Part shown: piece by piece, positions 51,676-60,385 of the stretch
How positions within the stretch are numbered: the stretch's first letter is position 1
Layout: each line of letters begins with the position of its first letter
Source of the DNA: Pseudomonas citronellolis
Lineage (GTDB): Bacteria; Pseudomonadota; Gammaproteobacteria; Pseudomonadales; Pseudomonadaceae
Reading direction: 5' to 3'
Assembly (NCBI RefSeq): GCF_900112375.1
Contig: NZ_FOLS01000009.1
Coordinates: 126,641-190,640 of the forward strand
DNA length: 64,000 nt
Translations under genes and position numbers: made by a program
The notes under the pieces: generated by a model
Database searches by the model: none
Told to the model about the DNA's origin: nothing
What the model saw: the letters and a program-made list of their open reading frames with translations, nothing else

Positions 51676-51712
51676 GCCCTGGCGAATCAGCGAGCGCTGA
51701 TGCGCCAGGCCC
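51676..51712. terminator. bidirectional hairpin between convergent dacB and rlmKL
   Basis: A near-perfect inverted repeat (CCTGGCGAATCAGCG around 51678-51693 and CGCTGATGCGCCAGG around 51695-51709, one mismatch) spans the rlmKL stop codon at 51687. The stem is long but lacks a clean U-tract on either strand, so it may act as a weak terminator or a 3'-end stabiliser. Confidence 0.55.
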
Positions 51713-53867
51713 GGTGGATCTTCGGGTTGCGGGCGAAGTCCTGGTCGAGGGTCTGGGCGCTGATGTCCTCGACCTGGTAGCGCGCCGCCAGGCTCGGCTC
51801 CAGCTCGAACTTGCGGAAGTTGTTGGAGAAATACAGCACGCCGCCCTTGGCCAGACGGGTCATGGCCAGGTCGATCAGCTCGACCTGATCGCGCTGCACG
51901 TCGAACACCCCTTCCATGCGCTTGGAGTTGGAGAAGGTCGGCGGGTCGATGAAGATCAGGTCGTACTCGCCGCGGTCCGCCCGCAGCCATTCCATGACAT
52001 CGCTCTGCACCAGCTTCTGCTTGTCGGAGAAACCGTTGAGCGACAGGTTGCGCCGCGCCCAGTCCAGGTAGGTCTTCGACAGGTCGACGCTGGTGGTGCT
52101 GCGCGCGCCGCCCTTGGCCGCATGCACGGTGGCGGTGGCGGTGTAGCAGAACAGGTTGAGGAAGCGCTTGCCGGCAGCCTCGCGCTGCAGGCGCAGGCGC
52201 ATCGGCCGGTGGTCGAGGAACAGCCCGGTGTCCAGGTAGTCGGTGAGGTTGACCAGCAGGCGCACGCCGCCCTCCTCCACTTCCATGAAGCGGCCTTCGC
52301 TGTTCTGCCGCTCGTACTGCTTCCTGCCAGCCTGGCGCTCGCGGCGCTTGATGACGATGCGCTCGCTGGGAATGCCGAGGGCCTGCGGCAACGCCGCCAG
52401 GGCGTCGAGCAGGCGGGCCTGGGCCTTGGCCGGATCGATGGACTTGGGCGCGGCGTATTCCTGCACGTGCACCCAGTCGCGGTACAGGTCCACGGCCAGG
52501 GCGTACTCGGGCATGTCCGCGTCATACACGCGGTAGCATTCGATTTTCTCGCGCCTGGCCCATTTGCCCAGTTGCTTGAGATTCTTCTGCAGGCGGTTGG
52601 CGAACATCTGCCCGCCCTCGCTCAGGCGCGCCGGCTCCGCCGGAGCTTGCACGGCGCCATCCTGGCGCGCCTCGGCACCGCGCTCGCCGGTAACGAACTG
52701 ACGCGGCTCCACCTCGAACATCAGCAGCTTGCACGGCAACGCGCCGTTCCAGAAGGCGTACTGCTTGTGGCTACGGATGCCCATGCGCTTGCCCAGTTCC
52801 GGCGCCCCGGTGAAGACCGCGGCCTTCCAGCCCAGGCAGGCCTGGCGCAGGCGCTCGCCGAGGTGCTGGTAGAGGTACAGCAGGCTGGCCTCGTCGCCCA
52901 GGCGCTCGCCGTAGGGCGGGTTGCAGATCACCAGGCCGCGCTGGCCCTTGTCCGGGCGCGGTTCGAAGGTGGCCAGCTCGCCCTGGTAGACCTTCACCCA
53001 CTCGCCCAGACCGGCGCGCTCGATGTTGTTGCGCGCCGGCTGGATCAGCCGCGGGTCCGCCTCGTAGCCGCGGATCCACAGCGGCGGCCGCGCCAGGCCG
53101 ACGGCGGCGCGTTGCTCGGCCTCGGCCAGCAGTTTGCGCCAGAGGACCGGGACGTGGCCCAGCCACTTGTCGAAGCCCCAGTGCTCGCGCTTGAGGTTGG
53201 GGGCGATGTCGGCGGCCATCAGGCCGGCCTCGATCAGGAAGGTGCCGACGCCGCACATGGGGTCGGACAGCGCCCCGCCCTCGGCGGCCAGCTGCGGCCA
53301 GCCGGCGCGGATGAGGATGGCCGCGGCGAGGTTTTCCTTCAGCGGCGCGGCGCCCTGCTGCAGGCGGTAGCCGCGCTGGTGCAGGCTGTGCCCGGAGAGG
53401 TCCAGGGACAGCACCGCCTGGCCGCGGTCCAGGTGCAGGTGGACGCGGATGTCAGGGTTGACCTTGTCCACCGTCGGCCGCCGGCCGAACTCGGCGCGCA
53501 GGTTGTCGACGATGGCGTCCTTGACCTTGAGCGCGCCGAAGTGGGTGTTGTCGATGCCCGAGCCCTTGCCGCTGAACTCCACCGCCAGGCTGCCGCCGGG
53601 GTCCAGGTGATCGCTCCAGTTGACCGCGTTCACGCCCAGGTACAGTTCCTCGGCGTTGGCCACCGGGAAGCGCGCCAGCACCAGCAGCACGCGGTTGGCC
53701 AGGCGCGACCAGAGGCACAGCCGGTAGGCCGTCTCCAGGTCGCCGCGGCCGCGCACGGCGGACACCTGCGCGCGGGCATCGCTCAGGCCCAGCGCCTGCG
53801 CCTCGTCCAGCAGCAGGCCGTCGAGGCCCTTGGGGCAGGTGAGGAAGAGTTCGTAGTGTTCCGACAT
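51687..53867 (-). CDS. rlmL: bifunctional 23S rRNA methyltransferase RlmKL
   Basis: A 726-residue fused enzyme. The N-terminal half (about 1-385) has a THUMP domain and an RlmL methyltransferase (DPMCGVGTFLIEA and NPPYGERLG), making m2G2445; the C-terminal half (about 420-726) is an RlmK Rossmann methyltransferase (NLFCYTATATVHAAKGG, FIDPPTFSNSKRM), making m7G2069. A Gly/Ala/Arg-rich linker joins them. Start 53867 (MSEHYELFLTCPKG) matches homologues; an ATG two codons upstream is possible. It is adjacent to rmf, as in PAO1. Confidence 0.95.
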   Translation of the reverse strand: MSEHYELFLTCPKGLDGLLLDEAQALGLSDARAQVSAVRGRGDLETAYRLCLWSRLANRVLLVLARFPVANAEELYLGVNAVNWSDHLDPGGSLAVEFSGKGSGIDNTHFGALKVKDAIVDNLRAEFGRRPTVDKVNPDIRVHLHLDRGQAVLSLDLSGHSLHQRGYRLQQGAAPLKENLAAAILIRAGWPQLAAEGGALSDPMCGVGTFLIEAGLMAADIAPNLKREHWGFDKWLGHVPVLWRKLLAEAEQRAAVGLARPPLWIRGYEADPRLIQPARNNIERAGLGEWVKVYQGELATFEPRPDKGQRGLVICNPPYGERLGDEASLLYLYQHLGERLRQACLGWKAAVFTGAPELGKRMGIRSHKQYAFWNGALPCKLLMFEVEPRQFVTGERGAEARQDGAVQAPAEPARLSEGGQMFANRLQKNLKQLGKWARREKIECYRVYDADMPEYALAVDLYRDWVHVQEYAAPKSIDPAKAQARLLDALAALPQALGIPSERIVIKRRERQAGRKQYERQNSEGRFMEVEEGGVRLLVNLTDYLDTGLFLDHRPMRLRLQREAAGKRFLNLFCYTATATVHAAKGGARSTTSVDLSKTYLDWARRNLSLNGFSDKQKLVQSDVMEWLRADRGEYDLIFIDPPTFSNSKRMEGVFDVQRDQVELIDLAMTRLAKGGVLYFSNNFRKFELEPSLAARYQVEDISAQTLDQDFARNPKIHRAWRISAR

Positions 53868-54336
53868 CGCCATTCCCGGGCCGCAGCCCTTTCCAGAGGG
53901 GCCTCGGCCCCTGTTGACCGGATGCCGCGTGAAAACGCTGGCACCCGGCCATGGTTCATTTCAAAAGGTTTCACAAAACCCGCGACCCGAGGTCGCAGCT
54001 ACTTGCCCGCTCGTCGGGATGAGAGAACCTCTCAATTTCCTGGCAGTTCGCCAGGCTGCCTCGCACAAGCCCCTGAACATGCGGTTTCGGGCAATTTGCC
54101 CGACCCGCCCGGGGGAAAAACTTATGGCTTGAACCCATAAGAGTTAAGTCTTTATGACAAATTGGTTGTTCACAGGCTCGAAGCCCATGGTTTAGAACTC
54201 AGCTTAACCCGTCGCCGCAAAGGTGTCGGGCGGGGTCTGTCACGCCGGCAACAGGCCCCTTTTTGGCGGAACTGTCCGCCAGGCCTCCCAAGGGGGCCAA
54301 CGGGACATAACAGTCAACAAGTGAGGGCAACACCCT
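53868..54336. promoter_or_regulatory. long leader region of rmf
   Basis: This 469-base divergent gap carries no gene. CTTATGG-N7-CCATAAG (54121-54141) is an inverted repeat in an AT-rich zone with a possible -10 (GTCTTTATGA) after it. Closer to rmf, GGCGGA-ACTG-TCCGCC (54265-54280) and GGCC...GGCC (54282-54298) are stem-loops that could structure a 5' leader. rmf genes are strongly growth-phase regulated. Confidence 0.5.
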
Positions 54337-54555
54337 ATGAGAAGACTCAAGCGTGATCCGTTGGAAAGAGCCTTTATGCGCGGTTACCAGTACGGCATCA
54401 GTGGCAAGTCTCGCGATCTCTGTCCTTTCACCCATCCCACCACCCGGCAGTCCTGGCTCAACGGCTGGCGCGAGGGTCGCGGCGACAACTGGGATGGCCT
54501 CACCGGCACCGCCGGTCTTCAACGTCTGAATCAGATGCAACACGCCACCAGTTGA
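54337..54555 (+). CDS. rmf: ribosome modulation factor RMF
   Basis: A 72-residue basic protein that dimerises 70S ribosomes into inactive 100S particles in stationary phase. The family pattern is complete: MRRLKRDPLERAFMRGYQYG, then CPFTHPTTRQSWLNGWREGR. GAGGG lies 10 bases before ATG 54337. An intrinsic terminator follows. Its neighbours rlmKL (rRNA methylation) and pyrD keep the gene order of other Pseudomonas genomes. Confidence 0.97.
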   Translation: MRRLKRDPLERAFMRGYQYGISGKSRDLCPFTHPTTRQSWLNGWREGRGDNWDGLTGTAGLQRLNQMQHATS

Positions 54556-54615
54556 CCAAAGGATCACACCGATTTCCCCAAGGCACGCCCCATCCGGGCG
54601 GCAGGGCGTAAGCCC

Positions 54616-54641
54616 AAGGGCTCCGAAAGGAGCCCTTTTTA
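54616..54641 (+). terminator. intrinsic terminator of rmf
   Basis: Stem AAGGGCTCC (54616-54624) / GGAGCCCTT (54629-54637) with a GAAA tetraloop runs into TTTTTATTT. The right edge overlaps the TAA stop of the convergent pyrD gene. Confidence 0.92.
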
Positions 54642-55670
54642 TTTGCCCGCGCGCTGCGCCTGGGCGATGGCGTCCACCGCCTCGCGGATCAGCGCCGGCC
54701 CCTTGTAGATGAAGCCCGAGTAGATCTGCACCAGGTTCGCGCCGGCGGCGATCTTCTCCGCCGCATGGGCGCCCTCGGTGATGCCGCCCGCGGCGATGAT
54801 CGGCAGGCGGCCACCCAACTCGCCAGCCAGCACCTTGACCGTGTGGGTGCTCTTCTCGCGCACCGGCGCGCCCGACAGGCCACCGGCCTCGTCACCGAAC
54901 GGCAGCCCCTCGACGCCTTCGCGGCCCAGGGTGGTGTTGGTGGCGATCACTGCGTCCATCCCCGCCTCCACCAGCGCCGCGGCGACCAGGGCGGTTTCCT
55001 CATCGGTCATGTCCGGGGCGATCTTGATCGCCAGCGGCACGCGGCGGCCATGCTGTTCGGCCAGGTCTTCCTGGCGCTGGCGCAGGGCCTCCAGCAGTTG
55101 CTTGAGCGAGTCGCCGAACTGCAGGCTGCGCAGGCCCGGGGTGTTCGGCGAACTGACGTTGACCGTGACGTAGCTGGCGTGGGCGTAGACCTTGTCCAGG
55201 CAGATCAGGTAGTCGTCCACCGCGCGCTCGACCGGTGTGTCGAAATTCTTGCCGATGTTGATGCCCAGCACGCCGCGGTACTTCGCGGCCTTGACCCGCT
55301 CCACCAGGTGGTCGACGCCCAGGTTGTTGAAGCCCATGCGGTTGATGATCGCGGTGGCCTGCGGCAGGCGGAACAGCCGCGGCTTGGGGTTGCCCGGCTG
55401 CGGGCGCGGGGTGACGGTGCCGATCTCGACGAAGCCGAAGCCCAGTTGGGCGAAGCCGTCGATGGCGTCGCCGTTCTTGTCCAGGCCGGCGGCCAGGCCC
55501 ACCGGGTTGGGGAAGTCGATGCCCATGACCTGCACCGGCAGGCTGGCCGGCTTCGGGCAGAACAGGCCGTTGAGCCCCAGGCGGCCGCCGGCGCCGATCA
55601 GATCGATGGACAGCTCGTGGGAGGTTTCCGGGGAGAGTTTGAACAGCAGCTCGCGGGCCAGGCTATACAT
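54639..55670 (-). CDS. pyrD: dihydroorotate dehydrogenase (quinone), class 2
   Basis: A 343-residue FMN enzyme of pyrimidine synthesis that oxidises dihydroorotate to orotate at the inner membrane with quinone. The N-terminal helix [19 protein letters not shown] is the membrane-docking segment of class 2 enzymes. FMN and substrate motifs include [33 protein letters not shown] and the catalytic Ser in that loop (class 2). Start 55670 matches homologues; the ORF extends 162 codons upstream through non-coding DNA. It is divergent from a hypothetical gene. Confidence 0.97.
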   Translation of the reverse strand: MYSLARELLFKLSPETSHELSIDLIGAGGRLGLNGLFCPKPASLPVQVMGIDFPNPVGLAAGLDKNGDAIDGFAQLGFGFVEIGTVTPRPQPGNPKPRLFRLPQATAIINRMGFNNLGVDHLVERVKAAKYRGVLGINIGKNFDTPVERAVDDYLICLDKVYAHASYVTVNVSSPNTPGLRSLQFGDSLKQLLEALRQRQEDLAEQHGRRVPLAIKIAPDMTDEETALVAAALVEAGMDAVIATNTTLGREGVEGLPFGDEAGGLSGAPVREKSTHTVKVLAGELGGRLPIIAAGGITEGAHAAEKIAAGANLVQIYSGFIYKGPALIREAVDAIAQAQRAGK

Positions 55671-55871
55671 GGTCGGGCATCGGTCGGCAAAATGGGGCGC
55701 TAGTATAGCCGGCCGGCCTGCCCCTAGGCGAGGCGCGGCCGCGGCGGGCCCGGCATGGCGCTCGCCCTTGAAAGGAAGGAAGCAACATTTGTCACTGCCC
55801 GGAAGCACAACCGCGACTGGCTTACCTATGCTTAAGGCTGTCGGCCGGGCATCGGGAGTTTGCCTTCGATC

Positions 55872-56741
55872 ATGAATCCACCCCGCAACATGGCCCAGCG
55901 TCTCGCGGCCATCGCCCAGCGCCTGGGGCTCGGCAACGCCGACCTGCACAAGGTCTCGCAGCGCACCCGGTCCCTGGCCCTGAGCTTCAGCGCCCCGGCG
56001 AGCCCGCCCAGCGGCATCGGCTGGCAGTCCGGCGCGCCGCTGTACCGCCTGATCGACCTGCCGCGCGGCGCCTTGTCCGGGCCGGTGCAGGAAGACAAGG
56101 CGCGCGCCCATGCCGCACTGAAGAAACTGGTCGGCTCCCGTCTGCTGGAGCTGCACGATGTCGACCTGCGCGAGGTGGACGGCCTGTGCACCCGCGGCCC
56201 CCTGGCGAATTCGGCGCTACCCGACTTCGAAGCCGTGGCGGCCGGTGACGCCGGACGCAAGGTGCGGATCATCAGCTACCGGGACTTCGGCAAGGCGCTC
56301 GGGCAGGCCCTGCCCGGCTTCGAGCGCGGCATCGAGCTGCAGTTGCGCCGGGCCGACTGGCATGGCCAGCGGCTGTTCCTGGAGCTGGACAACCACACCG
56401 AGGCGTTCGCCTGCGCGGTGGCCTATGCGCGCCGCCGCGGCCTGGAACTGTGCCTACCCGGCAGGGTGCGCCAGTTCAGCCTGCAGGGCAGCGCCCTGGA
56501 CGACCTGGAGCGGCGCTACCACATGCTGGCGATGCCGACCCAGGCCTGGAGCGATGCCGGGTTCATGGGCCTGCTGCTGGACACCGGCCTGCCCTATGCG
56601 CGCTTCGGCCTGTTCAACAGCGAAACGCCGGAATCCCTGCTGCTGCCCAAGGACCACCCGCAAGCCGACGAATTCGGCGCCGGCCTGCGCAGCATCGGCG
56701 CCCCGGACCTGCTGGGCTACCTGCGCGGCTGCGTCGCCTAG
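55872..56741 (+). CDS. conserved hypothetical protein (DUF6685-like?)
   Basis: A 289-residue soluble protein with no signal peptide or membrane helix. The N-terminus is basic ([20 protein letters not shown]). The middle has alternating beta/alpha stretches ([21 protein letters not shown]), and the end contains [25 protein letters not shown] recall this as a Pseudomonas-restricted family but cannot assign it. A TTG start 12 bases upstream is possible. Its stop overlaps by 4 bases the stop of the convergent repressor-like gene. Confidence 0.75.
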   Translation: MNPPRNMAQRLAAIAQRLGLGNADLHKVSQRTRSLALSFSAPASPPSGIGWQSGAPLYRLIDLPRGALSGPVQEDKARAHAALKKLVGSRLLELHDVDLREVDGLCTRGPLANSALPDFEAVAAGDAGRKVRIISYRDFGKALGQALPGFERGIELQLRRADWHGQRLFLELDNHTEAFACAVAYARRRGLELCLPGRVRQFSLQGSALDDLERRYHMLAMPTQAWSDAGFMGLLLDTGLPYARFGLFNSETPESLLLPKDHPQADEFGAGLRSIGAPDLLGYLRGCVA

Positions 56742-57205
56742 TCCCGCGTCTCTTCTTCAGACTCGTCGTCATCGTCGTCGGTCTCTGCGACGAGCTCGCG
56801 CCCCGGCTCCTGGCGCAGGCGCTCGAGCACGTCGTGGTGGCGGTTGCGCCACTCCTCCAGGCTGAGGCTGCTGCTCTCCAGCAATGCGGGGTTCTGCTCC
56901 ACCAGGTAGACGGCGGCGGACTGCGCCGAATCGGCGATCTCCCAGGCCACCGACGCCGAGTCGATGGGCCCTTCGTAGGTGATCCAGCGGGCGAAATCCG
57001 GATAGACGCTGCAGACCTTCTCGAAATCCTCGTCGCGCATGCGCTGGCGACCGAACTCGATGTTCTCCACCGTCTTGGCCTTCATGCCGACGATCTTGGC
57101 GAATTCCGGGCGTTTGAGCCCGGTCAGCTCACGCAGGCCACGCAGTCTTTCCCCAGCGGTAAAAAGGAAACGTTTCTTCACGATCTGTAATCCATTTCCG
57201 GACAT
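56738..57205 (-). CDS. XRE-type helix-turn-helix regulator with acidic tail
   Basis: A 155-residue DNA-binding protein. The helix-turn-helix (about 20-70; GERLRGLRELTGLKRPEFAKIVGM, in two pieces GERLRGLRELTG and KRPEFAKIVGMKAKTVENIE) is followed by a helical middle domain, and the C-terminus is a striking acidic run (about ten Asp/Glu after residue 138). It is divergent from a small excisionase-like gene with a perfect palindrome between them, the layout of a phage-type switch. Start 57205 (MSGNGLQ) is a choice between two weakly signalled ATGs; the other is 57217. Confidence 0.8.
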   Translation of the reverse strand: MSGNGLQIVKKRFLFTAGERLRGLRELTGLKRPEFAKIVGMKAKTVENIEFGRQRMRDEDFEKVCSVYPDFARWITYEGPIDSASVAWEIADSAQSAAVYLVEQNPALLESSSLSLEEWRNRHHDVLERLRQEPGRELVAETDDDDDESEEETRD

Positions 57206-57223
57206 TCGAAGCACCATACAAAA

Positions 57224-57240
57224 ACACTAATATTTAGTGT
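57224..57240. promoter_or_regulatory. palindromic operator of the XRE regulator
   Basis: ACACTAA-TAT-TTAGTGT is a perfect 7-bp inverted repeat in the 100-base gap between the regulator and the excisionase-like gene, 19 bases from the regulator start. The AT-rich symmetry and position are typical of a repressor operator covering two divergent promoters. Confidence 0.7.
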
Positions 57241-57305
57241 ATTGTCTCGAGAGAGTCATTTAGTCTCCCTCCCCTAATAGCGCAGGCCATGGTGCAGGAC
57301 ACCAC

Positions 57306-57518
57306 ATGAAAGTGGAAGAACCCTTCTCCCCCGCTCCCGAGGACGAAACCTATTACTTGAGCCTCGAGCGTTTCGCCGAATTGCTCGGGATGTCCGATCA
57401 GCCGGAGGTTCTGGAGGAATGGATCGCCAACGGCAAGCTGCCGACGCGGGTAATTGCAGGACATCGCCTGGTTGACCTCAGAGCATTCCTACGCTCAGAC
57501 GGGAAACCAAAGCCCTGA
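57306..57518 (+). CDS. small excisionase/Cox-like helix-turn-helix protein
   Basis: A 70-residue protein. The segment YYLSLERFAELLGMSDQPE then LEEWIANGKLPTRVIAGHRLVDLRAFL has the layout of MerR/Xis-type winged-helix proteins such as phage Cox or AlpA: a helix-turn-helix, then a beta-wing ending in a short helix. It is paired divergently with an XRE regulator. No integrase, att site or other phage gene is nearby, so it may be a domesticated regulatory pair. An AGGA ribosome site lies 6 bases before ATG 57306. Confidence 0.75.
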   Translation: MKVEEPFSPAPEDETYYLSLERFAELLGMSDQPEVLEEWIANGKLPTRVIAGHRLVDLRAFLRSDGKPKP

Positions 57519-57648
57519 ACACGCCGGAACTCCCACACTTATAAGCAGCCCACCGGGAGCAGGTGCGCGGTCATCCGCCGTGCCTGGAGAATAGCCAGGG
57601 CGTTTTTCCCTGGCAGGGGCCGCCGGAAGGACGGCGGCCGAGGGGGCA

Positions 57649-58182
57649 TCACTCTTCCCGGCTGGCCTCGACCAGGCTCTCGTAGGCCGGCGCCGCCGGA
57701 ATGCCGATTTCCAGGCACAGGGCCATGACCTTTTCCAGGTCGCAGCGGTACACCAGCACCGCCTGCAGCTCGTCATCCAGCGGTTCGCTGAAGTCCAGCA
57801 GCACGTAGCCGCCCTTTTCCGGATAGAGCGCGCCGAGCTGCACCTGGATGCGCTTCAGCGCGGCGAGCGGCTCGGCCTTGTGCAGCTGCTTGGCCTGCAG
57901 CACGAAGTTCACGCTGGCGTCGAACGAGGCGCGGATGCCTTCGAACAGTTCCTTGTAGTCATCGCCCTGGAACAGCACGATGTCCGGCAGGCTGCCGACC
58001 ACCACCCACTCGCCCAGCGGGATGGGGAAGCTGTCGTCGTAGTTGATGTCCGGGTTGGCGGCGAGGAAGGCCTCGGGGTCGGCGTAGGCCGCGGCGGCAT
58101 CCTCGGCGATCTGGCGGATTTCCTCCGCGCCCATGCAGCCGGAGCTGATCAGGGTGAGGAGTTCGACGAGCTGTTCTTTCAT
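57649..58182 (-). CDS. conserved hypothetical protein (177 aa)
   Basis: An acidic soluble 177-residue protein starting MKEQLVELLTLISSGCMGAE. The centre has FPIPLGEWVVVGSLPDIVLFQGDDY, a beta-rich stretch, and a charged C-terminus. No catalytic motif is recognised. The gene is on its own, with a promoter-like gap on one side and GC-rich hairpins (57591-57611, 57618-57639) beyond its stop. Confidence 0.75.
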   Translation of the reverse strand: MKEQLVELLTLISSGCMGAEEIRQIAEDAAAAYADPEAFLAANPDINYDDSFPIPLGEWVVVGSLPDIVLFQGDDYKELFEGIRASFDASVNFVLQAKQLHKAEPLAALKRIQVQLGALYPEKGGYVLLDFSEPLDDELQAVLVYRCDLEKVMALCLEIGIPAAPAYESLVEASREE

Positions 58183-58385
58183 GGCGCGGTCCCGGGAAGT
58201 GGCGAAGGCCGCGAAGGATAGCCGGATTCGGCCCGGCTTGCTGGGCCGCCGGAACCTATTGGCGCTCCCGGGTGTCGGAAGTCGGCTCGGACGATAGCGA
58301 CTATCGACCGGGATGATTTCCCAGGCCGGCGGGCCATCGCTAGCCTTAGTCCATTCCCACTTTCCATGCCCCGGGTGAACCCGCC

Positions 58386-58610
58386 ATGTTCCGATCCCTT
58401 TCCAGCCTGGTGCTGGCCGTCCCCGTGCTGGTGGGCTGCGCCGCGCAACCGGCCGCCACCGAGCCCCAGCGGGCGTACAGCGACGCCGAGGTCAAGGCCT
58501 TCGCCCTGAAGATCCTCAGCGCCAGCAACATGGACAGCGACCTCTACGCGCGCTACCGCCGCGCCCTGACCGAACCGCACCACGAGCGCAACGACGACAC
58601 CGGCAGCTGA
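58386..58610 (+). CDS. small hypothetical lipoprotein
   Basis: A 74-residue protein with a signal peptide and the lipobox-like LVGCA (VLAVPVLVGCAAQP), making Cys18 the likely lipidation site. The mature part is short and ends in a charged tail (ALTEPHHERNDDTGS). Convergent with pgaD, 6 bases apart at the stops. No family is recognised. Confidence 0.7.
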   Translation: MFRSLSSLVLAVPVLVGCAAQPAATEPQRAYSDAEVKAFALKILSASNMDSDLYARYRRALTEPHHERNDDTGS

Positions 58611-58616
58611 GGCCGC

Positions 58617-59060
58617 TCAGGGCGCCTCGACTTCCATCTCCGCCGGGTTCTCCACCCACACCAGGTTGCCATGCTCGTCGTTGTGCAGGGTCACCACCTG
58701 GGCCCCGTGCAGGCGGGCCAGGGTATCGCCACTGATGTTGAAGCTGCGCGACAGCGCCTGCCGGGACAGGTCGGGCATGCGTGAGCGGCGCTCGTAGCGC
58801 GCCGCGCGAATCTGGTTGTAGCGGGCCCAGGACACCAGCAGCGCGGCGATCAAGGCGCTGCACAGCACATAGACCATCAGCGTATCGAGCGTCTGCAGGA
58901 ACTGCCCGCCCCAGTCCAGGCGCGGCCCTCGCCAGCCGCTGGCGAGCAGGCTGGCGATGCCGCGCTCCATCAGCCAGACGAAGACCGCCCAGGCGCACAG
59001 GGTCAGCAGAACATCCAGGCTCCGGGGCAGCCAGTGCTGCGGTGTCTTGATCAGGTTCAT
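58617..59060 (-). CDS. pgaD: poly-beta-1,6-N-acetylglucosamine biosynthesis protein PgaD
   Basis: A 147-residue inner-membrane protein with two transmembrane helices (about 14-36 and 58-80) followed by a basic cytoplasmic stretch (RYNQIRAARYERRSR). PgaD supports the PgaC synthase; in E. coli the PgaCD pair binds c-di-GMP at the interface, which stabilises PgaD and turns on synthesis. The last gene of pgaABCD, it starts within the pgaC stop (TGATG). The length matches the family. Confidence 0.9.
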   Translation of the reverse strand: MNLIKTPQHWLPRSLDVLLTLCAWAVFVWLMERGIASLLASGWRGPRLDWGGQFLQTLDTLMVYVLCSALIAALLVSWARYNQIRAARYERRSRMPDLSRQALSRSFNISGDTLARLHGAQVVTLHNDEHGNLVWVENPAEMEVEAP

Positions 59061-60385
59061 CACGAACTCCTCTTGATGCCACGGTCGGGGCTGGTCCAGC
59101 GCGCCCGGGTCTGGCGCGCCTTGAGCATCACCTTGGGGAAACTCACCAGGGTGGTCAGCAAGGTGACCAGCCAGAAGGCGAAGGGGTACCAGATCACCCA
59201 GAACAGCGAACTCGCCAGGTGACGCTCGTAGCGCCGCTCGATCAGCAGGCTCAGGGCGAACTGCAGCAGGCACACGCAGGCCAGCAGCAGCCCGGTGAAG
59301 GCCGGCGGCACTATGTCGGCGACGCGCAGGCTGGGCGGCATCTCGACCACCAGGCCGAGCGCCCAGAGCAGGATCGACAGCAGGAAGGTGAAGGCCCAGG
59401 CCGCCGACAGGCTGAACTCGATGAGCAGCGGCCACATGTAGCGGTAGCGCCAGGTCCAGATGCTGCGGATGTTCTTCAGCAGCACCTCGGCCCCGCCCTG
59501 CGCCCAGCGCAGGCGCTGCTTCCACAGGCCGCGGAGGGTCTCGGGCATGAGGATCCAGCACAGCGCGCGCGGCTCGTAGAAGATCGACCAGTGATCCAGC
59601 TGCAGCTTCCAGCTGATGTCGATGTCCTCGGTGATCATGTCCGTGCTCCAGTAGTCGACCCGCGCCAGGGCCGTGCGGCGGAACGCGGCGACCACGCCGG
59701 AGACGGTGAAGACCCGCCCGTAGACGCGCTGGGTGCGCTTGATCAGGCCGATGATCGAGGAGAACTCGCCGACCTGGACGCGGCCGATCAGCGTCGAGCG
59801 CGTGCGGATGCGCGGGTTGCCGGTCACCGCGCCGACCCGCGGGTTGTCGATCAGCGGGGCCACCAGGTAGGCCGCGGCGTTGGGGTCGAGCAGCGCGTCG
59901 CCGTCGATGCACACCAAATACTCGCTGCGCGCGGCCAGCGCGCCCATGCGCAGGGCCACGGCCTTGCCCTGGTTCTGCGCCAGGTGCAGCACGCGCAGCC
60001 GCGGCTCGCCTTCGGCCAGGGCATCGAGCACCTGCGCGGTGTTGTCGGAGGAACCGTCATTGATGGCGATGACTTCGATGTTCGGATAGTGCTGCGCGAG
60101 GGCCGCGCCTATGGTGTCGGCGGCGTTGTCGCCCTCGTTGAAGCAGGGGATCAGGATCGACACCAGCGGCTCGCCCTCCAGTTGCGGGACGTCCTCCGGC
60201 CAGGCCCAGTGGCGTTCCCAGTGCGCCCAGAAGTAGATGCCGCCGGCCATCCACAGGGCCGACATGAACAGTGGATAGAAGAACACGAAGTTCAGCAGTA
60301 TCTCGCCGGTGAGGACGATGGCTACGCCGATCGGGCCGCCGAGCAACAGCAGCAGGACCAGCAAGGCAACGATGCGATCGATCAT
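59060..60385 (-). CDS. pgaC: poly-beta-1,6-N-acetylglucosamine synthase PgaC
   Basis: A 441-residue family GT2 glycosyltransferase that polymerises UDP-GlcNAc and helps move the chain across the inner membrane. Two N-terminal membrane helices lead to the catalytic domain with [25 protein letters not shown] and QRLRWAQGG, the processive GT2 motifs; several C-terminal membrane helices follow (about 310-420). It overlaps pgaB (ATGA) and pgaD (TGATG), so the three are translationally coupled. Confidence 0.97.
   Translation of the reverse strand: MIDRIVALLVLLLLLGGPIGVAIVLTGEILLNFVFFYPLFMSALWMAGGIYFWAHWERHWAWPEDVPQLEGEPLVSILIPCFNEGDNAADTIGAALAQHYPNIEVIAINDGSSDNTAQVLDALAEGEPRLRVLHLAQNQGKAVALRMGALAARSEYLVCIDGDALLDPNAAAYLVAPLIDNPRVGAVTGNPRIRTRSTLIGRVQVGEFSSIIGLIKRTQRVYGRVFTVSGVVAAFRRTALARVDYWSTDMITEDIDISWKLQLDHWSIFYEPRALCWILMPETLRGLWKQRLRWAQGGAEVLLKNIRSIWTWRYRYMWPLLIEFSLSAAWAFTFLLSILLWALGLVVEMPPSLRVADIVPPAFTGLLLACVCLLQFALSLLIERRYERHLASSLFWVIWYPFAFWLVTLLTTLVSFPKVMLKARQTRARWTSPDRGIKRSS

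Noticed and set aside
54639-56156. 505-aa version of PyrD with a long N-terminal extension
   Set aside because: Family N-terminus [13 protein letters not shown] starts at 55670; the upstream part overlaps the promoter gap and the divergent gene.
56738-57518. Prophage remnant
   Set aside because: Only a repressor-like and an excisionase-like gene are present; no integrase, attachment repeats or structural genes were found, so prophage is not claimed.
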